Below, in pieces: positions 49,230-59,227 of a DNA stretch of 64,000 bases. Where the stretch lies: positions 86,103 through 150,102 of the forward strand of contig JAJZTF010000005.1 of NCBI GenBank assembly GCA_021821945.1. Reading direction: 5' to 3'. The position numbers were made by a program, and so were the translations under genes. The stretch's first letter is position 1, and the number at the start of each line of letters is the position of its first letter. This DNA is from Pseudomonadota bacterium (GTDB taxonomy: Bacteria > Pseudomonadota > Gammaproteobacteria > Burkholderiales > Gallionellaceae). The notes below the pieces were generated by a model, which saw only the letters and a program-made list of their open reading frames with translations, ran no database searches and was not told the origin of the DNA.

Positions 49230-51100
49230 TACTTGACCTCCAGCTCGGATATATTCTTGCCCGCGAGAGCCTGCTTCACGCTCTTGTCCATGCGCAGCTG
49301 CGCAAAATTCACGGTTGCTTCGTTAAGCAAAACGATGGCGCGCTTGATGGCCAGATGATCCCGGGATGACAGCGTCTCCTTCAGCGCATTCAAGCGCGTC
49401 TCGATTTCCGCGCGCTGGCTTGCATCGAGCAGCTCCCCGTCCTGCACCAGCGCATGTTCAACCGCATCCAGAAGCTGATCCGCTTCCGTCTTCTGTTCCA
49501 GCAGGGCGCGCGCCAGCATGTCGTCCTTGGCATGCTCTGCGGATTCCTGAAGCATACGCGCGATTTCCGCATCGCTCAGCCCATAGGAAGGCTTGACCTC
49601 TATGGCGGCCTCGATCCCCGAGCTCATCTCCCTCGCCATCACATTGAGCAGGCCATCCGCATCCACCTGGAAGGTCACGCGTATGCGCGCGGCCCCCGCC
49701 ACCATGGGCGGTATCCCGCGCAACTCGAATTTCGCAAGCGAGCGGCAATCCGCGACAAGCTCGCGCTCTCCCTGGACCACATGCAGGCTCATCGCCGTCT
49801 GGCCATCCTTGTAGGTGGTGAACTCCTGCGCTCTCGCAGTCGGGATCGTGCTGTTTCTGGGGATGATCTTCTCGGTCAGCCCGCCGACCGTCTCAAGTCC
49901 CAAAGACAGCGGGATCACATCGAGCAGCAGCCAGTCGTCCCCGCCCTGATTTCCAGCCAGAAGATTGGCCTGTATCGCGGCCCCGAGCGCCACCACCTTG
50001 TCCGGATCGAGATTGGTCAGCGGCGTCTGGCCGAAGAATTCGCCCACCGCGCGCTGGACCTGGGGCATGCGGGTGGCCCCTCCGACCATCACCACGCCCT
50101 TGACTTCTTCAACGGAGAGCCCTGCATCTCGCAACGCGCGCCGCAAAGGCTGCATGGTGCGCTGGATCAGATTTTTCGACATGTCTTCGAATTCGGCAAG
50201 CGTCAGCACGTTGTCGATCACTTCGCCGCCCGACAGGACTGCGGTGATGCGCGCCTCATCGTGCTCGGTGAGCTGCTCCTTGGCAGCCCTGGCCTGTGTC
50301 AACAAGAGCCTTGTGTCCTTCGGATTCAGCGCCGAGAGCTGGTTCCTTTCCAGTATCCAGCAGTAGATGCGCTGATCGAAGTCGTCTCCGCCCAGCGCAG
50401 AATCGCCGTTTGCGGCGAGCACCTCAAACACGCCGCGGGACAGCCTCAGGATCGAAATGTCGAATGTCCCGCCTCCCAGATCGTAGACGGCGTAGACGCC
50501 TTCCGAAGCATTGTCCAGCCCGTAGGCAATCGCCGCGGCAGTCGGCTCGTTGAGCAACCTCAACACGTTGATGCCGGCAAGCCTTGCGGCATCCTTGGTC
50601 GCCTGGCGCTGGGCATCGTCAAAATAAGCGGGCACGGTGATCACGGCGCCCACCAGTTCGCCGCCCAAGGAGGCTTCTGCCCGTATCCTCAGGACCTTGA
50701 GGATTTCCGCGGATATTTCAACCGGGCTCTTGATCCCGGCCGCGGTGCGCAGTTGCACCATGCCCTGCCCTTCGGCAGCGAAAAGATAGGGAAGCTGGCT
50801 GATGTCTCCCACGTCCGACAGACCTCTGCCCATGAAGCGCTTCACGGACACGATGGTGTTGGCAGGATCCTCGCTCTGCTGCGCCTGCGCCGCATCTCCG
50901 ACGACGATGCCGCCGTCTGCAAAATAGCGCACGACAGAAGGCAGCATCGCTCGCCCATGCTCGTCGTTCAGCACCACGCTGATGCCATTGCGAACGGAAG
51001 CCACCAGGGAATTGGTCGTGCCCAGATCTATGCCCACCGCCAGGCGATGCTGGTGAGGTGCGGTACTCATGCCGGGTTCGGAAATTTGTAATAGGGCCAT
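49229..51100 (-). CDS. hscA: Fe-S cluster assembly chaperone HscA
   Basis: Hsp70-type chaperone that helps move clusters from IscU. The N-terminus [20 protein letters not shown] and [13 protein letters not shown] are characteristic. ATPase motifs include [14 protein letters not shown] and [10 protein letters not shown]. The 623-residue length is normal. The gene sits between hscB (35-base gap) and fdx (1-base overlap). Confidence 0.97.
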   Translation of the reverse strand: MALLQISEPGMSTAPHQHRLAVGIDLGTTNSLVASVRNGISVVLNDEHGRAMLPSVVRYFADGGIVVGDAAQAQQSEDPANTIVSVKRFMGRGLSDVGDISQLPYLFAAEGQGMVQLRTAAGIKSPVEISAEILKVLRIRAEASLGGELVGAVITVPAYFDDAQRQATKDAARLAGINVLRLLNEPTAAAIAYGLDNASEGVYAVYDLGGGTFDISILRLSRGVFEVLAANGDSALGGDDFDQRIYCWILERNQLSALNPKDTRLLLTQARAAKEQLTEHDEARITAVLSGGEVIDNVLTLAEFEDMSKNLIQRTMQPLRRALRDAGLSVEEVKGVVMVGGATRMPQVQRAVGEFFGQTPLTNLDPDKVVALGAAIQANLLAGNQGGDDWLLLDVIPLSLGLETVGGLTEKIIPRNSTIPTARAQEFTTYKDGQTAMSLHVVQGERELVADCRSLAKFELRGIPPMVAGAARIRVTFQVDADGLLNVMAREMSSGIEAAIEVKPSYGLSDAEIARMLQESAEHAKDDMLARALLEQKTEADQLLDAVEHALVQDGELLDASQRAEIETRLNALKETLSSRDHLAIKRAIVLLNEATVNFAQLRMDKSVKQALAGKNISELEVK

Positions 51101-51135
51101 TTATTTTTTGGGCTTATAGCTGACCGCTACAGGCG

Positions 51136-51666
51136 CTAATTGTCTATTTCGTCATAAGCGGAACCGATTTCTTCCGCAAGCTTTTCCATGAAGCGCAACT
51201 TCCGCACAAGCAGTGCCGCGCCTTCATAATCGCGGTCTTCGTCGATTTTGACCGCGAGCGATTCCTCAAGGCGCGCCGTGTCCTGTTTCATGCCGGATGC
51301 CAGCCGATCGAGCGCTGCAACATCCCGCCTCTTCTGCGCATCGGCCACTGCCTCGCGCCACTCCATCTGACTCATCAGGAAATCGACCGGCATCGCCGTA
51401 TTGGTTTCCTCCTGGGTATCGATGCCATTTAGCGCAAGCAGATATCTCGCACGCCTGATCGGACTCTTCAGGGTCTGGTACGCCTCGTTCACCAGGGTCG
51501 AACGCTGCATCGCAAGGCGCTGCTCCGAGTCTGCAAGATGCGCCGACTTGTCAGGATGCACTTCAGCCTGCAATGCGCGATAAGCCTCTTCAAGCCGCTT
51601 GCGGTCAAGTTTGAATGAGGATTCTAGGCCGAACAGCTGAAAGTGAGTCTTTGCAGCGTCCAGCAT
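51136..51666 (-). CDS. hscB: Fe-S cluster assembly co-chaperone HscB
   Basis: J-domain protein that stimulates HscA and delivers IscU. The J-domain HPD motif is in VHPDKSAHLADSEQR (about residue 37), and the C-terminal helical domain has the IscU-binding region. Length 176 residues. It overlaps iscA by one base. Confidence 0.95.
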   Translation of the reverse strand: MLDAAKTHFQLFGLESSFKLDRKRLEEAYRALQAEVHPDKSAHLADSEQRLAMQRSTLVNEAYQTLKSPIRRARYLLALNGIDTQEETNTAMPVDFLMSQMEWREAVADAQKRRDVAALDRLASGMKQDTARLEESLAVKIDEDRDYEGAALLVRKLRFMEKLAEEIGSAYDEIDN

Positions 51667-51989
51667 CAGACCTGAAAACTCTCGCCGCAGCCGCAGGAAT
51701 TCTTCACGTTGGGATTGTCGAACTTGAATCCTTCGTTCAATCCTTCCCGCGCGTAGTCGAGCACCATGCCATCGATATAGGGCAGGCTCTTTGGGTCGAC
51801 CAGCACCTTCACGCCAAAACTGTCGAACTCCAGATCGCCCTCGTCAGCCGCATCGGCGAATTCGAGCTTGTAGGCCATGCCGGAGCAGCCGCTGGTGCGC
51901 ACGCCTATGCGCAACCCTATGCCGCGGCCGCGCTTCGCGATGAAGTTCTGCACATGCCTTGCAGCAGATTCAGACAGAGTAACGCTCAT
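51666..51989 (-). CDS. iscA: Fe-S cluster A-type carrier IscA
   Basis: A-type carrier of 107 residues. The three cysteine ligands are in [12 protein letters not shown] and SCGCGESF. It lies 12 bases downstream of iscU and overlaps hscB by one base in the isc operon. Confidence 0.96.
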   Translation of the reverse strand: MSVTLSESAARHVQNFIAKRGRGIGLRIGVRTSGCSGMAYKLEFADAADEGDLEFDSFGVKVLVDPKSLPYIDGMVLDYAREGLNEGFKFDNPNVKNSCGCGESFQV

Positions 51990-52001
51990 CTCATCCTCCT
52001 G

Positions 52002-52418
52002 TTAGCAGCTTCCCGTGCAGGCTGCCGTCTCGACATTCCCGCCATGCTTGGCCTTGTAATCCGCAACCGCCGCCTTGATCGCATCTTCCGCCAGAATCGA
52101 GCAGTGTATCTTCACCGGCGGCAGAGCCAGTTCCTCGGCGATCTGCGTATTCCTGATCTCGAGGGCCTGATCCAGCGTCTTGCCCTTGACCCATTCGGTC
52201 ACGAGCGAACTCGAGGCAATCGCGGAACCGCAACCATAGGTCTTGAATTTCGCATCCTCGATGACCCCGTCCTTGCCGACCTTGATCTGCAGCTTCATCA
52301 CGTCCCCGCAGGCGGGCGCGCCCACCATGCCGGTTCCAAGCCCCTCGTCCTCCTTGCCAAAGGATCCGACGTTGCGGGGATTCTCATAGTGATCAAGTAA
52401 TTTGTCGCTGTATGCCAT
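52002..52418 (-). CDS. iscU: Fe-S cluster scaffold IscU
   Basis: Scaffold on which clusters are assembled. Ligand cysteines are in APACGDVMK, YGCGSAIASS and VKIHCSILAEDA; the LPPVK motif recognised by HscA is intact. Length 138 residues. It follows iscS by 17 bases. Confidence 0.97.
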   Translation of the reverse strand: MAYSDKLLDHYENPRNVGSFGKEDEGLGTGMVGAPACGDVMKLQIKVGKDGVIEDAKFKTYGCGSAIASSSLVTEWVKGKTLDQALEIRNTQIAEELALPPVKIHCSILAEDAIKAAVADYKAKHGGNVETAACTGSC

Positions 52419-52435
52419 TTTTAGCTCCTAAAGTC

Positions 52436-53644
52436 TTAGTGTGCAGCCCACTGCACCGTGTTCAAATCGATGCCTTCCTTGTACATCTCCCACAGCGGGG
52501 ACAGTTCGCGCAGCTTGTCGATCTTCCCCTTCATCAGCGAGATCACGTAATCCACTTCCTCGACCGTGGTGAAGCGGCCGACCGTGAAGCGTATCGAGCT
52601 GTGCGCAAGCTCGTCGCTTCGCCCCAGCGAGCGCAGCACATAGGATGGCTCGAGGCTGGCAGAGGTGCAGGCGGAACCGCTAGACACGGCCACATCCTTG
52701 ATCGCCATGATCAGCGACTCGCCCTCCACATAGTTGAAGCTCAAATTGAGGTTGTGAGGAACACGGTGTTCCATGTCCCCGTTGACATGCACCTCCTCCA
52801 TGTCCATCAGCCCCTTGAGCAGACGGTCCCGCAGCATGCGTATGCGCTCGTTCTCCGCGGACATCTCGGCTTTTGCGATGCGGAAGGCTTCGCCCATGCC
52901 GACGATCTGGTGAGTTGCAAGCGTGCCCGAACGCATGCCCCGCTCGTGGCCGCCGCCGTGCATCTGCGCCTCAAGCCTCACGCGCGGCTTGCGCCTCACA
53001 TAGAGCGCGCCGATCCCCTTGGGACCGTAGGTCTTGTGCGCCGAGAACGACATCAGATCCACCTTGAGCTTTTGCAGGTCGATCTCGACCTTGCCGGTCG
53101 CCTGCGCCGCATCGACATGAAACACGATGCCCCGCTCGCGGCAGATCTCGCCGATCGAGGCGATATCCTGGATCACGCCGATCTCGTTGTTCACCAGCAT
53201 GATGGAGGCCAGCACCGTGTCGGGCTGCAGCGCCGCCTTGAATTTTTCGATATCCAGAAGGCCGTTCGGCTCGGGATCGAGATAGGTCGCGGTGTAGCCT
53301 TCGCGCTCGAGCTCGCGCACGGTATCGAGCACTGCCTTGTGTTCGATCTTCATCGTGACGATATGCCTGCCCTTGCCCTGGTAGAAATGCGCCGCACCCT
53401 TGATCGCAAGGTTGTTCGACTCGGTCGCACCCGACGTCCACACGATCTCCTTGGGATCGGCATTGACCAGCGCGGCCACCTGTTCGCGCGCCAGTTCGAC
53501 CGCCTCATCCGCCTCCCAGCCGAACGCATGGGAGCGGCTCGCCGGATTGCCGAACTTTTCCGTCAGGTAGGGTATCATTTTTTCCGCGACGCGCGGATCA
53601 ACCGGTGTCGTCGCAGAATAATCCATGTAAATAGGCAATTTCAT
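52436..53644 (-). CDS. iscS: Cysteine desulfurase IscS
   Basis: PLP enzyme that removes sulfur from cysteine and delivers it to IscU, TusA, ThiI and others. I chose the second ATG, 53644 ([17 protein letters not shown]), because the AGAGGG ribosome-binding site is then correctly spaced; another ATG precedes it directly. PLP Lys is in [12 protein letters not shown], and the active Cys in [14 protein letters not shown]. Length 402 residues. It follows iscR by 31 bases. Confidence 0.97.
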   Translation of the reverse strand: MKLPIYMDYSATTPVDPRVAEKMIPYLTEKFGNPASRSHAFGWEADEAVELAREQVAALVNADPKEIVWTSGATESNNLAIKGAAHFYQGKGRHIVTMKIEHKAVLDTVRELEREGYTATYLDPEPNGLLDIEKFKAALQPDTVLASIMLVNNEIGVIQDIASIGEICRERGIVFHVDAAQATGKVEIDLQKLKVDLMSFSAHKTYGPKGIGALYVRRKPRVRLEAQMHGGGHERGMRSGTLATHQIVGMGEAFRIAKAEMSAENERIRMLRDRLLKGLMDMEEVHVNGDMEHRVPHNLNLSFNYVEGESLIMAIKDVAVSSGSACTSASLEPSYVLRSLGRSDELAHSSIRFTVGRFTTVEEVDYVISLMKGKIDKLRELSPLWEMYKEGIDLNTVQWAAH

Positions 53645-53675
53645 CATCAACCCTCTATGCAATTATTGTTACAGA

Positions 53676-54131
53676 TCACCTGATCGCCTGTTTGTTCATC
53701 GATATCGCCGTCATCCCGGAACTCGGCCTTGCCTGGCCATCCACCAGCTGCTGCAGGTTGACCGAATCGAGATAGGCATAGATCTTTTCGTTCAGGCTCA
53801 TCCACAGATTGTGCGTAAGACAAGGCTTGCCGTCGTTGCAATCCCCCTTTTCCGCGCAATGGGTCGTGTCCAGCGGTTCATCCACCGCGACCACGATTTC
53901 GGCGATCTTGATCTTGCCTGCGGTTCTGGCCAGGTAATAGCCGCCGCCCGGACCGCGCACGCTCTCCACCAGATTGCTCCGGCGCAGCTTGCCAAACAAT
54001 TGTTCCAGATAGGAAAGGGATATCTTCTGGCGCTCACTGATGGATGCAAGCGTGACAGGCCCCCTGCCACCGTGCAACGCCAGATCGACCATCGCCGTCA
54101 CCGCAAAGCGCCCTTTGGTTGTCAGTCTCAT
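53676..54131 (-). CDS. iscR: Fe-S cluster-responsive repressor IscR
   Basis: Rrf2-family regulator that senses Fe-S status and represses its own operon. The winged helix-turn-helix N-terminus is MRLTTKGRFAVTAMVDLALH. Cluster ligands Cys92, Cys98 and Cys104 (HCAEKGDCNDGKPC) and the following His107 are present. Length 151 residues. A near-consensus type 1 binding site lies in its promoter (54206-54230). Confidence 0.97.
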   Translation of the reverse strand: MRLTTKGRFAVTAMVDLALHGGRGPVTLASISERQKISLSYLEQLFGKLRRSNLVESVRGPGGGYYLARTAGKIKIAEIVVAVDEPLDTTHCAEKGDCNDGKPCLTHNLWMSLNEKIYAYLDSVNLQQLVDGQARPSSGMTAISMNKQAIR

Positions 54132-54197
54132 GATATTTCCAACCCCTTAAAATACGTTCAAAGCCGGCAATCCTTCACCGGATTCCCGTTGCGACGA

Positions 54198-54230
54198 ATA
54201 ATATAATACCCGAATTTTTTAATCAACTAT
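54198..54230 (-). promoter_or_regulatory. iscR promoter with IscR type 1 operator
   Basis: On the minus strand TTGATT (54221-54226) and TATTAT (54198-54203) are separated by 17 bases. The 25-base stretch 54206-54230 matches 22 of 25 positions of the type 1 IscR consensus, from ATAGTTGA to TCGGGTAT, covering the -35 and spacer. This would give cluster-dependent autorepression of the isc operon. The site overlaps the last bases and stop codon of cysE. Confidence 0.75.
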
Positions 54231-54950
54231 TTTATTCAGGTGTCCGGGGTCAAATTTGTCGGCTGCAGCACGCTCCCCCTCTACGTCCACGCCCAGCTTC
54301 TCGAGGTGCTGCAGAATTGAATCGATGCGCTGATCCACCGTCACGCTATGGCCTATCAGCCCGTGCAGCGCCTTGGCGACCGGATCGTTCTGGTCATTGC
54401 CTATGCCATACGCATCGAAGCCCTTGGACTTCTTCCTTTCCTCATCGAGTATCCGGGCAGGAATGCCCACCGCCGTGGCGCCCTCAGGCACATCCTTCAC
54501 CACCACCGCATTCGATCCTATTTTCGCACCCGCCCCGATCACGATGGGCCCCAGAACCTTCGCGCCGGCACCGACCACAACGCCATTGCCCAGGGTAGGA
54601 TGGCGCTTTCCCGCCTTCCAGGAAGTGCCGCCTAGCGTGACCCCCTGATACAGGGTCACATCGTCGCCTATTTCAGCCGTTTCTCCGATCACCACGCCGA
54701 AACCGTGGTCGATGAAGAAGCGTTTTCCTATGGTCGCACCCGGATGTATCTCTATGCCCGTGAACCATCTGGTCACATATGAGAGAAACCGCGCCAGCCA
54801 TTTCAGCCTGGCATGCCAGAGACGGTTTGCGATGCGATGCATCAGTCGCGCATGCAGCCCCGGATAGCAGGTAATCACCTCGAAAGTGGTGCGCGCCGCC
54901 GGGTCGCGGTCAAATACGCTGCCGATGTCCTCTCTGATATTCTTAAACAT
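54219..54950 (-). CDS. cysE: Serine O-acetyltransferase
   Basis: Makes O-acetylserine for cysteine synthesis. From ATG 54950 it has 243 residues (another ATG lies directly before). Left-handed beta-helix hexapeptides are visible as [37 protein letters not shown] and [10 protein letters not shown]. It overlaps trmJ by eight bases and lies upstream of isc, so cysteine supply and cysteine desulfuration are neighbours. A longer C-terminal tail than E. coli CysE is not evident. Confidence 0.93.
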   Translation of the reverse strand: MFKNIREDIGSVFDRDPAARTTFEVITCYPGLHARLMHRIANRLWHARLKWLARFLSYVTRWFTGIEIHPGATIGKRFFIDHGFGVVIGETAEIGDDVTLYQGVTLGGTSWKAGKRHPTLGNGVVVGAGAKVLGPIVIGAGAKIGSNAVVVKDVPEGATAVGIPARILDEERKKSKGFDAYGIGNDQNDPVAKALHGLIGHSVTVDQRIDSILQHLEKLGVDVEGERAAADKFDPGHLNKIVD

Positions 54951-55704
54951 CATGCTCCTGACGGTAACGCTCCTTGAGCCTGCCATTGTACTCAGTTGTC
55001 AGGCTCAATATGCCGCGCAGAATGTTGATTTCGTCAGGCTCGAGGCGCGCCCTCGCATAAAGGCGGCGCAGCCGCTGCATCATGCGCTGCGGGTTCTGTG
55101 TCGTGAAAAAACCGATCTCATAAAGCGTTTTCTCAAGATGCGCCATCAGCCCTTCCACCTGCTCATGGGTCGCCGGCTGCAACTCCATGGCAGCCGGCTG
55201 GAAAATCTGCGCCGCCGCTGCCAGCTCATAAGCGATCACCTGCACCGCAGAGGCGAGATTGAGGGATGAAAATTCCGGATTTGCCGGGATGTTCACAAGC
55301 AGCTGGGCCCGGCTCGCCTCCTCGTTGGTGAGCCCTGACATCTCGGTGCCGAAAAGCAGCGCCACCGGATGCTCCGCCGCTTCCTGCAGCACCTTAGGCA
55401 TCGCCTCCCTCGGGGATGCGACCTCGTTCGAGATGTCGCGCATCCTTGCGGTCATCCCCACGGTCAGGACAACGCCCTGCAATGCCTCGTCTATCGTGCT
55501 GCACAAGACCGCATCCTGCAAAACATCGTCGGCGCCGGCGGCCATCGCCAGCGCCTGCGGATCGGGGAAACGGCTGGGATTGATGAGATAGAGATTCCGC
55601 AATCCCATGGTTTTCATCGCGCGCGCGGCCGCTCCTATGTTGCCCGGATGAGTGGTATGACTCAGGACGACCCTGATGTTGTTCAAACGAATATGTTTAT
55701 ACAA
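54943..55704 (-). CDS. trmJ: tRNA (cytidine/uridine-2'-O-)-methyltransferase TrmJ
   Basis: SPOUT-class methyltransferase for tRNA Nm32. Family segments are [32 protein letters not shown] and [19 protein letters not shown], which form the trefoil-knot SAM site. No ATG fits: starts are TTG at 55704 or TTG at 55686, the latter matching homologous N-termini ([15 protein letters not shown]). Its divergent neighbour is suhB. Confidence 0.92.
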   Translation of the reverse strand: MYKHIRLNNIRVVLSHTTHPGNIGAAARAMKTMGLRNLYLINPSRFPDPQALAMAAGADDVLQDAVLCSTIDEALQGVVLTVGMTARMRDISNEVASPREAMPKVLQEAAEHPVALLFGTEMSGLTNEEASRAQLLVNIPANPEFSSLNLASAVQVIAYELAAAAQIFQPAAMELQPATHEQVEGLMAHLEKTLYEIGFFTTQNPQRMMQRLRRLYARARLEPDEINILRGILSLTTEYNGRLKERYRQEHDV

Positions 55705-55768
55705 AACCCAATTCCAATTAGAATGCGAAGCCTGATTTTATTGCTCATTAAACACAAAGAAAGTCGAT

Positions 55769-56566
55769 ATGCACCCCATGCTCAACATCGCGGTGAAGGC
55801 CGCACGCCGCGCCGGAAATCTGATACACCGCAGCACAGACAAGATCGACCACCTCACCATCACCAAAAAATCCCATGCCGACTTCGTGAGCGAGGTAGAC
55901 CGTGCCGCCGAACAGACCATCATGGAAACGCTGCTGGAGGCTTATCCCGACCATGCGATTCTAGCAGAAGAAAGCGGCGTCCACGGCGAATCCGAATATG
56001 TGTGGATCATCGACCCGCTGGATGGCACGACCAATTTTCTGCACGGCATTCCCCAGTTTGCCGTATCCATCGCCCTGCAGCACAAGGGCATCATCACCCA
56101 GGCGGTGATCTACGATCCGACCAAGAACGAGCTTTATACCGCGACCCGCGGACGTGGCGCCTTCCTGAACGACAAGCGCCTACGGGTGACGCGCCGCATT
56201 CATCTGAGCGAAAGCCTGATAGGAACCGGCTTCCCCTACACCCGGTTCGAACACATGGATGCCTACATCGGCATCTTCAAGGACCTGATGCAGAAAACCT
56301 CCGGGCTGCGCCGCCCAGGCTCTGCCGCACTGGACCTCGCATGGGTCGCCGCAGGCCGCTATGACGGGTTCTTCGAGACAGGACTCAAGGCCTGGGACAT
56401 CGCAGCAGGCACGCTGATGATCACAGAGGCCGGCGGCATGGTCAGCGACCTTGCGGGTGAAGACAGGTTTCTCAAGACGGGCCACATCTGCGCCGGCAAT
56501 CCGAACATACACCCTCAGCTTTTGCAGATCATCGCTCCTCACCTGACCCCGGCGCTGAAAGGGTGA
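55769..56566 (+). CDS. suhB: Inositol-1-monophosphatase SuhB
   Basis: Mg-dependent inositol phosphatase family member; E. coli SuhB also acts in rRNA transcription antitermination. Metal-binding motifs are [26 protein letters not shown] and [17 protein letters not shown]. Length 265 residues. The trmJ/suhB divergent pair next to isc is conserved in Beta- and Gammaproteobacteria. Confidence 0.95.
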   Translation: MHPMLNIAVKAARRAGNLIHRSTDKIDHLTITKKSHADFVSEVDRAAEQTIMETLLEAYPDHAILAEESGVHGESEYVWIIDPLDGTTNFLHGIPQFAVSIALQHKGIITQAVIYDPTKNELYTATRGRGAFLNDKRLRVTRRIHLSESLIGTGFPYTRFEHMDAYIGIFKDLMQKTSGLRRPGSAALDLAWVAAGRYDGFFETGLKAWDIAAGTLMITEAGGMVSDLAGEDRFLKTGHICAGNPNIHPQLLQIIAPHLTPALKG

Positions 56567-56589
56567 GCCCAGGCGCCGTCGCAAGAACC

Positions 56590-56618
56590 TATAATATTTT
56601 CATCAGTGGGGGTACAAT
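56590..56618 (+). promoter_or_regulatory. Two candidate -10 boxes ahead of the small peptide gene
   Basis: TATAAT at 56590-56595 and TACAAT at 56613-56618 lie between suhB and the 23-codon ORF. Neither has a good -35 at 17 bases. Either could start a separate transcript for the small ORF with a leader of about 110-130 bases. Confidence 0.35.
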
Positions 56619-56731
56619 GCGCACGGGATTGATGGATTAGACATCAGCCCTGAAAAGGGGGGGTTTGGCGCAAGCAAGTCATGATGGCGGCGCTGAAGAT
56701 TTCCATTTAATAACTTCTTAGGAGATATGAC

Positions 56732-56803
56732 ATGGGTGTGGAAGAGTGGATTTTCATTGCGATTGTGATTCTGCCTGCAGTCATCGTGCTGACCAACTGG
56801 TAA
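56732..56803 (+). CDS. 23-residue single-helix membrane peptide
   Basis: A short ORF with a very good ribosome-binding site (AGGAG, seven bases before the ATG). The peptide begins MGVEEW, continues with a strongly hydrophobic helix rich in Ile, Val and Leu, and ends in TNW. It is followed by a strong hairpin. It does not start like CydX (MWYFAW). Similar one-helix peptides are often small subunits of membrane complexes, but I recognise no family. Evidence of coding is the RBS, the clean hydrophobic helix and the isolated position. Confidence 0.55.
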   Translation: MGVEEWIFIAIVILPAVIVLTNW

Positions 56804-56831
56804 TCGTCAATAAGGTTTCAGCCGCATGATC

Positions 56832-56865
56832 GAAGCCCATGTCTCCTCGAAGGAGCATGGGCTTC
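56832..56865. terminator. Long hairpin between the small peptide gene and nadA (probable bidirectional terminator)
   Basis: GAAGCCCATG (56832-56841) pairs with CATGGGCTTC (56856-56865), continued inward by CTCCT/AGGAG after one bulged base, so about 15 bp with a 3-base loop. It ends 6 bases before the nadA stop region. No long T tract follows, but position between convergent genes supports a terminator. Confidence 0.6.
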
Positions 56866-56871
56866 CGTCAT

Positions 56872-57954
56872 TCATGCATTGCCGAGGTTTCGGGAGGGAA
56901 GATTGATCTGCCTTGCGAAATCCAGCATGCGCCGGATCGGCCGCACTGCGCGCGGAATGATATCAGGATCGACCTTGATCTCGTTCTCACCTGTTTCAAG
57001 CACCCTGGCCAGATTCTGCAAGCCGTTCATCGCCATCCAGGGGCAATGACTGCAGCTCACGCAGTTGGCTCCCACGCCGGAGGTCGGCGCCTCGAGAAAA
57101 ATCTTGTCAGGACAGAGCGTGCGCATCTTGTGCAGAATGCCGTTGTCGGTCGCGACGATCAGCACCCGCGCCTTTGAGCTTTGCGCCGCCTTGACGAGCT
57201 GGGTAGTCGAACCCACCACGTCGGCCAGCTTGATGATGGAGCGCGGGGACTCGGGATGGACAAGAACCTCGGCATCCGGATATTTCGCCTTGAGCTCGAT
57301 GAGTTCCCTGGTCTTGTATTCGTCGTGCACCACGCATGCCCCCTGCCAGAGCAGCATGTCCGCGCCCGTCTGCTCCTGGACGTAAGCGCCCAGATGACGG
57401 TCCGGAGCCCAGAGGATCTTATTCCCTTCGGCCGCGAGATGCCTGACCAGGGGCAAGGCGATGGAGCTCGTCACCATCCAGTCTGCGCGGGCCTTTACCG
57501 CTGCGCTGGTGTTCGCATAAACCACCACGGTGCGATCGGGATTGGCGTCGCAGAATGCGGAGAACTCGTCGGCCGGACAGCCCAGATCGAGCGAGCATTC
57601 AGCGCCGAGATCCGGCATCAGAACGCGTTTTTCCGGATTCAGTATCTTGGCAGTCTCCCCCATGAAGCGCACGCCCGCGACGACGATGGTGCCGGCCTTG
57701 TGCTGATGGCCGAAATTGGCCATGTCGAGAGAATCGGAGACGATGCCGCCTGTCGATTCCGCCAGATCCTGCAAGTCCGAATGCACATAATAGTGAGCCA
57801 GCAAGACCGCATCCTGCTCAATCAGCAAGCGCCTGATGCGCGCGATCAGCTCCGCTCTTTCCTCGGGGCCGGGCTGGACCGGAACTTTCGCCCAGGCTTC
57901 CGCCGTCGCAAACCCCGGGTGTTCATAGGCAATGGAAATACGCTTCTCGTTCAT
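56872..57954 (-). CDS. nadA: Quinolinate synthase
   Basis: Fe-S enzyme that condenses iminoaspartate and DHAP to quinolinate in NAD synthesis. Cluster Cys residues are in [27 protein letters not shown], and the region [12 protein letters not shown]. Length 360 residues. It overlaps nudB by four bases at its start. The ISC system nearby would supply its cluster. Confidence 0.95.
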   Translation of the reverse strand: MNEKRISIAYEHPGFATAEAWAKVPVQPGPEERAELIARIRRLLIEQDAVLLAHYYVHSDLQDLAESTGGIVSDSLDMANFGHQHKAGTIVVAGVRFMGETAKILNPEKRVLMPDLGAECSLDLGCPADEFSAFCDANPDRTVVVYANTSAAVKARADWMVTSSIALPLVRHLAAEGNKILWAPDRHLGAYVQEQTGADMLLWQGACVVHDEYKTRELIELKAKYPDAEVLVHPESPRSIIKLADVVGSTTQLVKAAQSSKARVLIVATDNGILHKMRTLCPDKIFLEAPTSGVGANCVSCSHCPWMAMNGLQNLARVLETGENEIKVDPDIIPRAVRPIRRMLDFARQINLPSRNLGNA

Positions 57955-58409
57955 GTCTTACCCCTGATTCTTGCCAGATGCAATATGGCATCCCTGTTGC
58001 TCGGCGAAAACACCTTTTCTGCCGCATCCTGCCAGGGCATCCATCGATAGTTCAGATGCTCGCGCGGCTCGATCGAAACCGCAATCCGGTCAGGCAACTG
58101 CAAGCCGAATACATGCTCGATGTTTGTCGTGACACCGTCGGGATAGCGGTGCCGCCAATGCGGGTATATCTCGTAGGCATTCTGCATCTGCCAGTCCGTC
58201 AGCTGGAATTTTTCCGCGTCCAGCCCGGTCTCTTCGCGCACTTCGCGCAGCGCAGTATCAAGAAGCGCTTCATCGCCCTCCCGGCTTCCGGTCACCGACT
58301 GCCAGTAACCCGGATGGTCTGCGCGCTCGAGCAGCAGCACATCAAGCCCCGCCGGCGAATCGGCGTAAATCACGACGAGCACTGAAACAGGCTGTTTTTT
58401 CCCGGACAT
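57951..58409 (-). CDS. nudB: Dihydroneopterin triphosphate diphosphatase (Nudix)
   Basis: Nudix hydrolase of the folate pathway. From ATG 58409 it has 152 residues. The Nudix box is [20 protein letters not shown] followed by TG. The aspS-nudB neighbourhood supports NudB over other Nudix enzymes. It starts 2 bases after the barstar-like gene and overlaps nadA by four bases. Confidence 0.9.
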   Translation of the reverse strand: MSGKKQPVSVLVVIYADSPAGLDVLLLERADHPGYWQSVTGSREGDEALLDTALREVREETGLDAEKFQLTDWQMQNAYEIYPHWRHRYPDGVTTNIEHVFGLQLPDRIAVSIEPREHLNYRWMPWQDAAEKVFSPSNRDAILHLARIRGKT

Positions 58410-58411
58410 GG

Positions 58412-58855
58412 CTATATGAAAAAAATCCAGAACGGCTTGTTTCGCTGCCGCCAGTAGACCACGGTATCGTCGAGTATGTCCTGCAGGATCTCCCTGTCGT
58501 TGGCGGAAAGACCCAGCGTCGGGCTTGCATTCTTCATGAGCAGCGCATAACCTGACGCCTCGCACCACGACAGATCGCACAGCACGTCGACCAGCGCATC
58601 CCAGTTCGCGCCGAATTCATCGGGATATCCGGTGGAAAAAGCCAGCGCATTGAGCAGGTTCTTCTTGCCCTTGACCCCCTTCAGGTCCGCCTCGAACAAG
58701 GCGAATCCGGCGGCCCATGCCGCATCGCGCAACTCGTCCACCCCGCACCCCAGCCTGTAGCTGCCGGCATCGGCCAGGCTGCGCAATTTCGGCACCATCG
58801 TCTCCCACCCGCTCCGCGCGGCTGGATTGCCTGTTCGGTGAGCTAATTCTTGCAT
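58412..58855 (-). CDS. Barstar-like RNase inhibitor
   Basis: A 147-residue cytoplasmic protein with a barstar-type core: GVKGKKNLLNALAFSTGYPD and EFGANWDALVDVLCDLSW match the barnase-inhibitor helix and loop. The N-terminal 40 residues are extra relative to classical barstar (about 90). It lies two bases after a secreted guanyl-specific RNase gene on the same strand, so it is likely the cognate immunity protein. Confidence 0.87.
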   Translation of the reverse strand: MQELAHRTGNPAARSGWETMVPKLRSLADAGSYRLGCGVDELRDAAWAAGFALFEADLKGVKGKKNLLNALAFSTGYPDEFGANWDALVDVLCDLSWCEASGYALLMKNASPTLGLSANDREILQDILDDTVVYWRQRNKPFWIFFI

Positions 58856-58857
58856 GG

Positions 58858-59226
58858 CTACTCCCGTATGCGTCTGAATGTTCGATAATGATCCGGGCTG
58901 TAATAATACTCGCCCGATCGGCCGGCAACGATGCGGCGAGTGCCACGACCATGTTTTCCCGGCGTCTTCACCGTGTACTCGTGGTAGTAACCGCGAGGGC
59001 GCTCCGGCAGCGCATGTTCGTAATTGCCGAACACCACCCCATCGCGATCATAGGCAAAAGGCCCTCCGCGCTCGATCGCACGCAGGGTCTCCCGCGCCTC
59101 GAAAGGCAGATCGGAGGCCGCGATTTCCCGCCCCTGTTCGGCGCGATTCCTCTCACCCGCATCACCGGAAACCGGCTGACATGCCTGAAACAGACATAAA
59201 AGCAATATCAGCCAGATGCAGCGCAA
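58858..59226 (-). CDS. Secreted guanyl-specific RNase (RNase Sa/barnase family)
   Basis: Extracytoplasmic ribonuclease of the microbial N1/T1-barnase superfamily. I place the start at TTG 59226, one base after the aspS stop, with GGAG in the aspS end as ribosome-binding site; a longer frame reaches an ATG inside aspS at 59292. From the TTG it has a hydrophobic signal (CIWLILLLCLFQAC), perhaps lipoprotein-like. The catalytic domain has GPFAYDRDGVVFGN, GYYHEYTVKTPG (Glu), GTRRIVAG (Arg) and YSPDHYRTF (His). About 122 residues. It is paired with the barstar-like gene. Confidence 0.85.
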   Translation of the reverse strand: MRCIWLILLLCLFQACQPVSGDAGERNRAEQGREIAASDLPFEARETLRAIERGGPFAYDRDGVVFGNYEHALPERPRGYYHEYTVKTPGKHGRGTRRIVAGRSGEYYYSPDHYRTFRRIRE

Positions 59227-59227
59227 A

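Noticed and set aside
49454..51091. 545-codon open frame antisense to hscA
   Set aside because: Shadow of a clearly coding gene with full Hsp70 motifs; no ribosome-binding site or recognisable domain.
56732..56803. 23-residue peptide as a second CydX-like protein
   Set aside because: It lacks the MWYFAW start and lies far from cyd genes; the true cydX is at 63777-63899.
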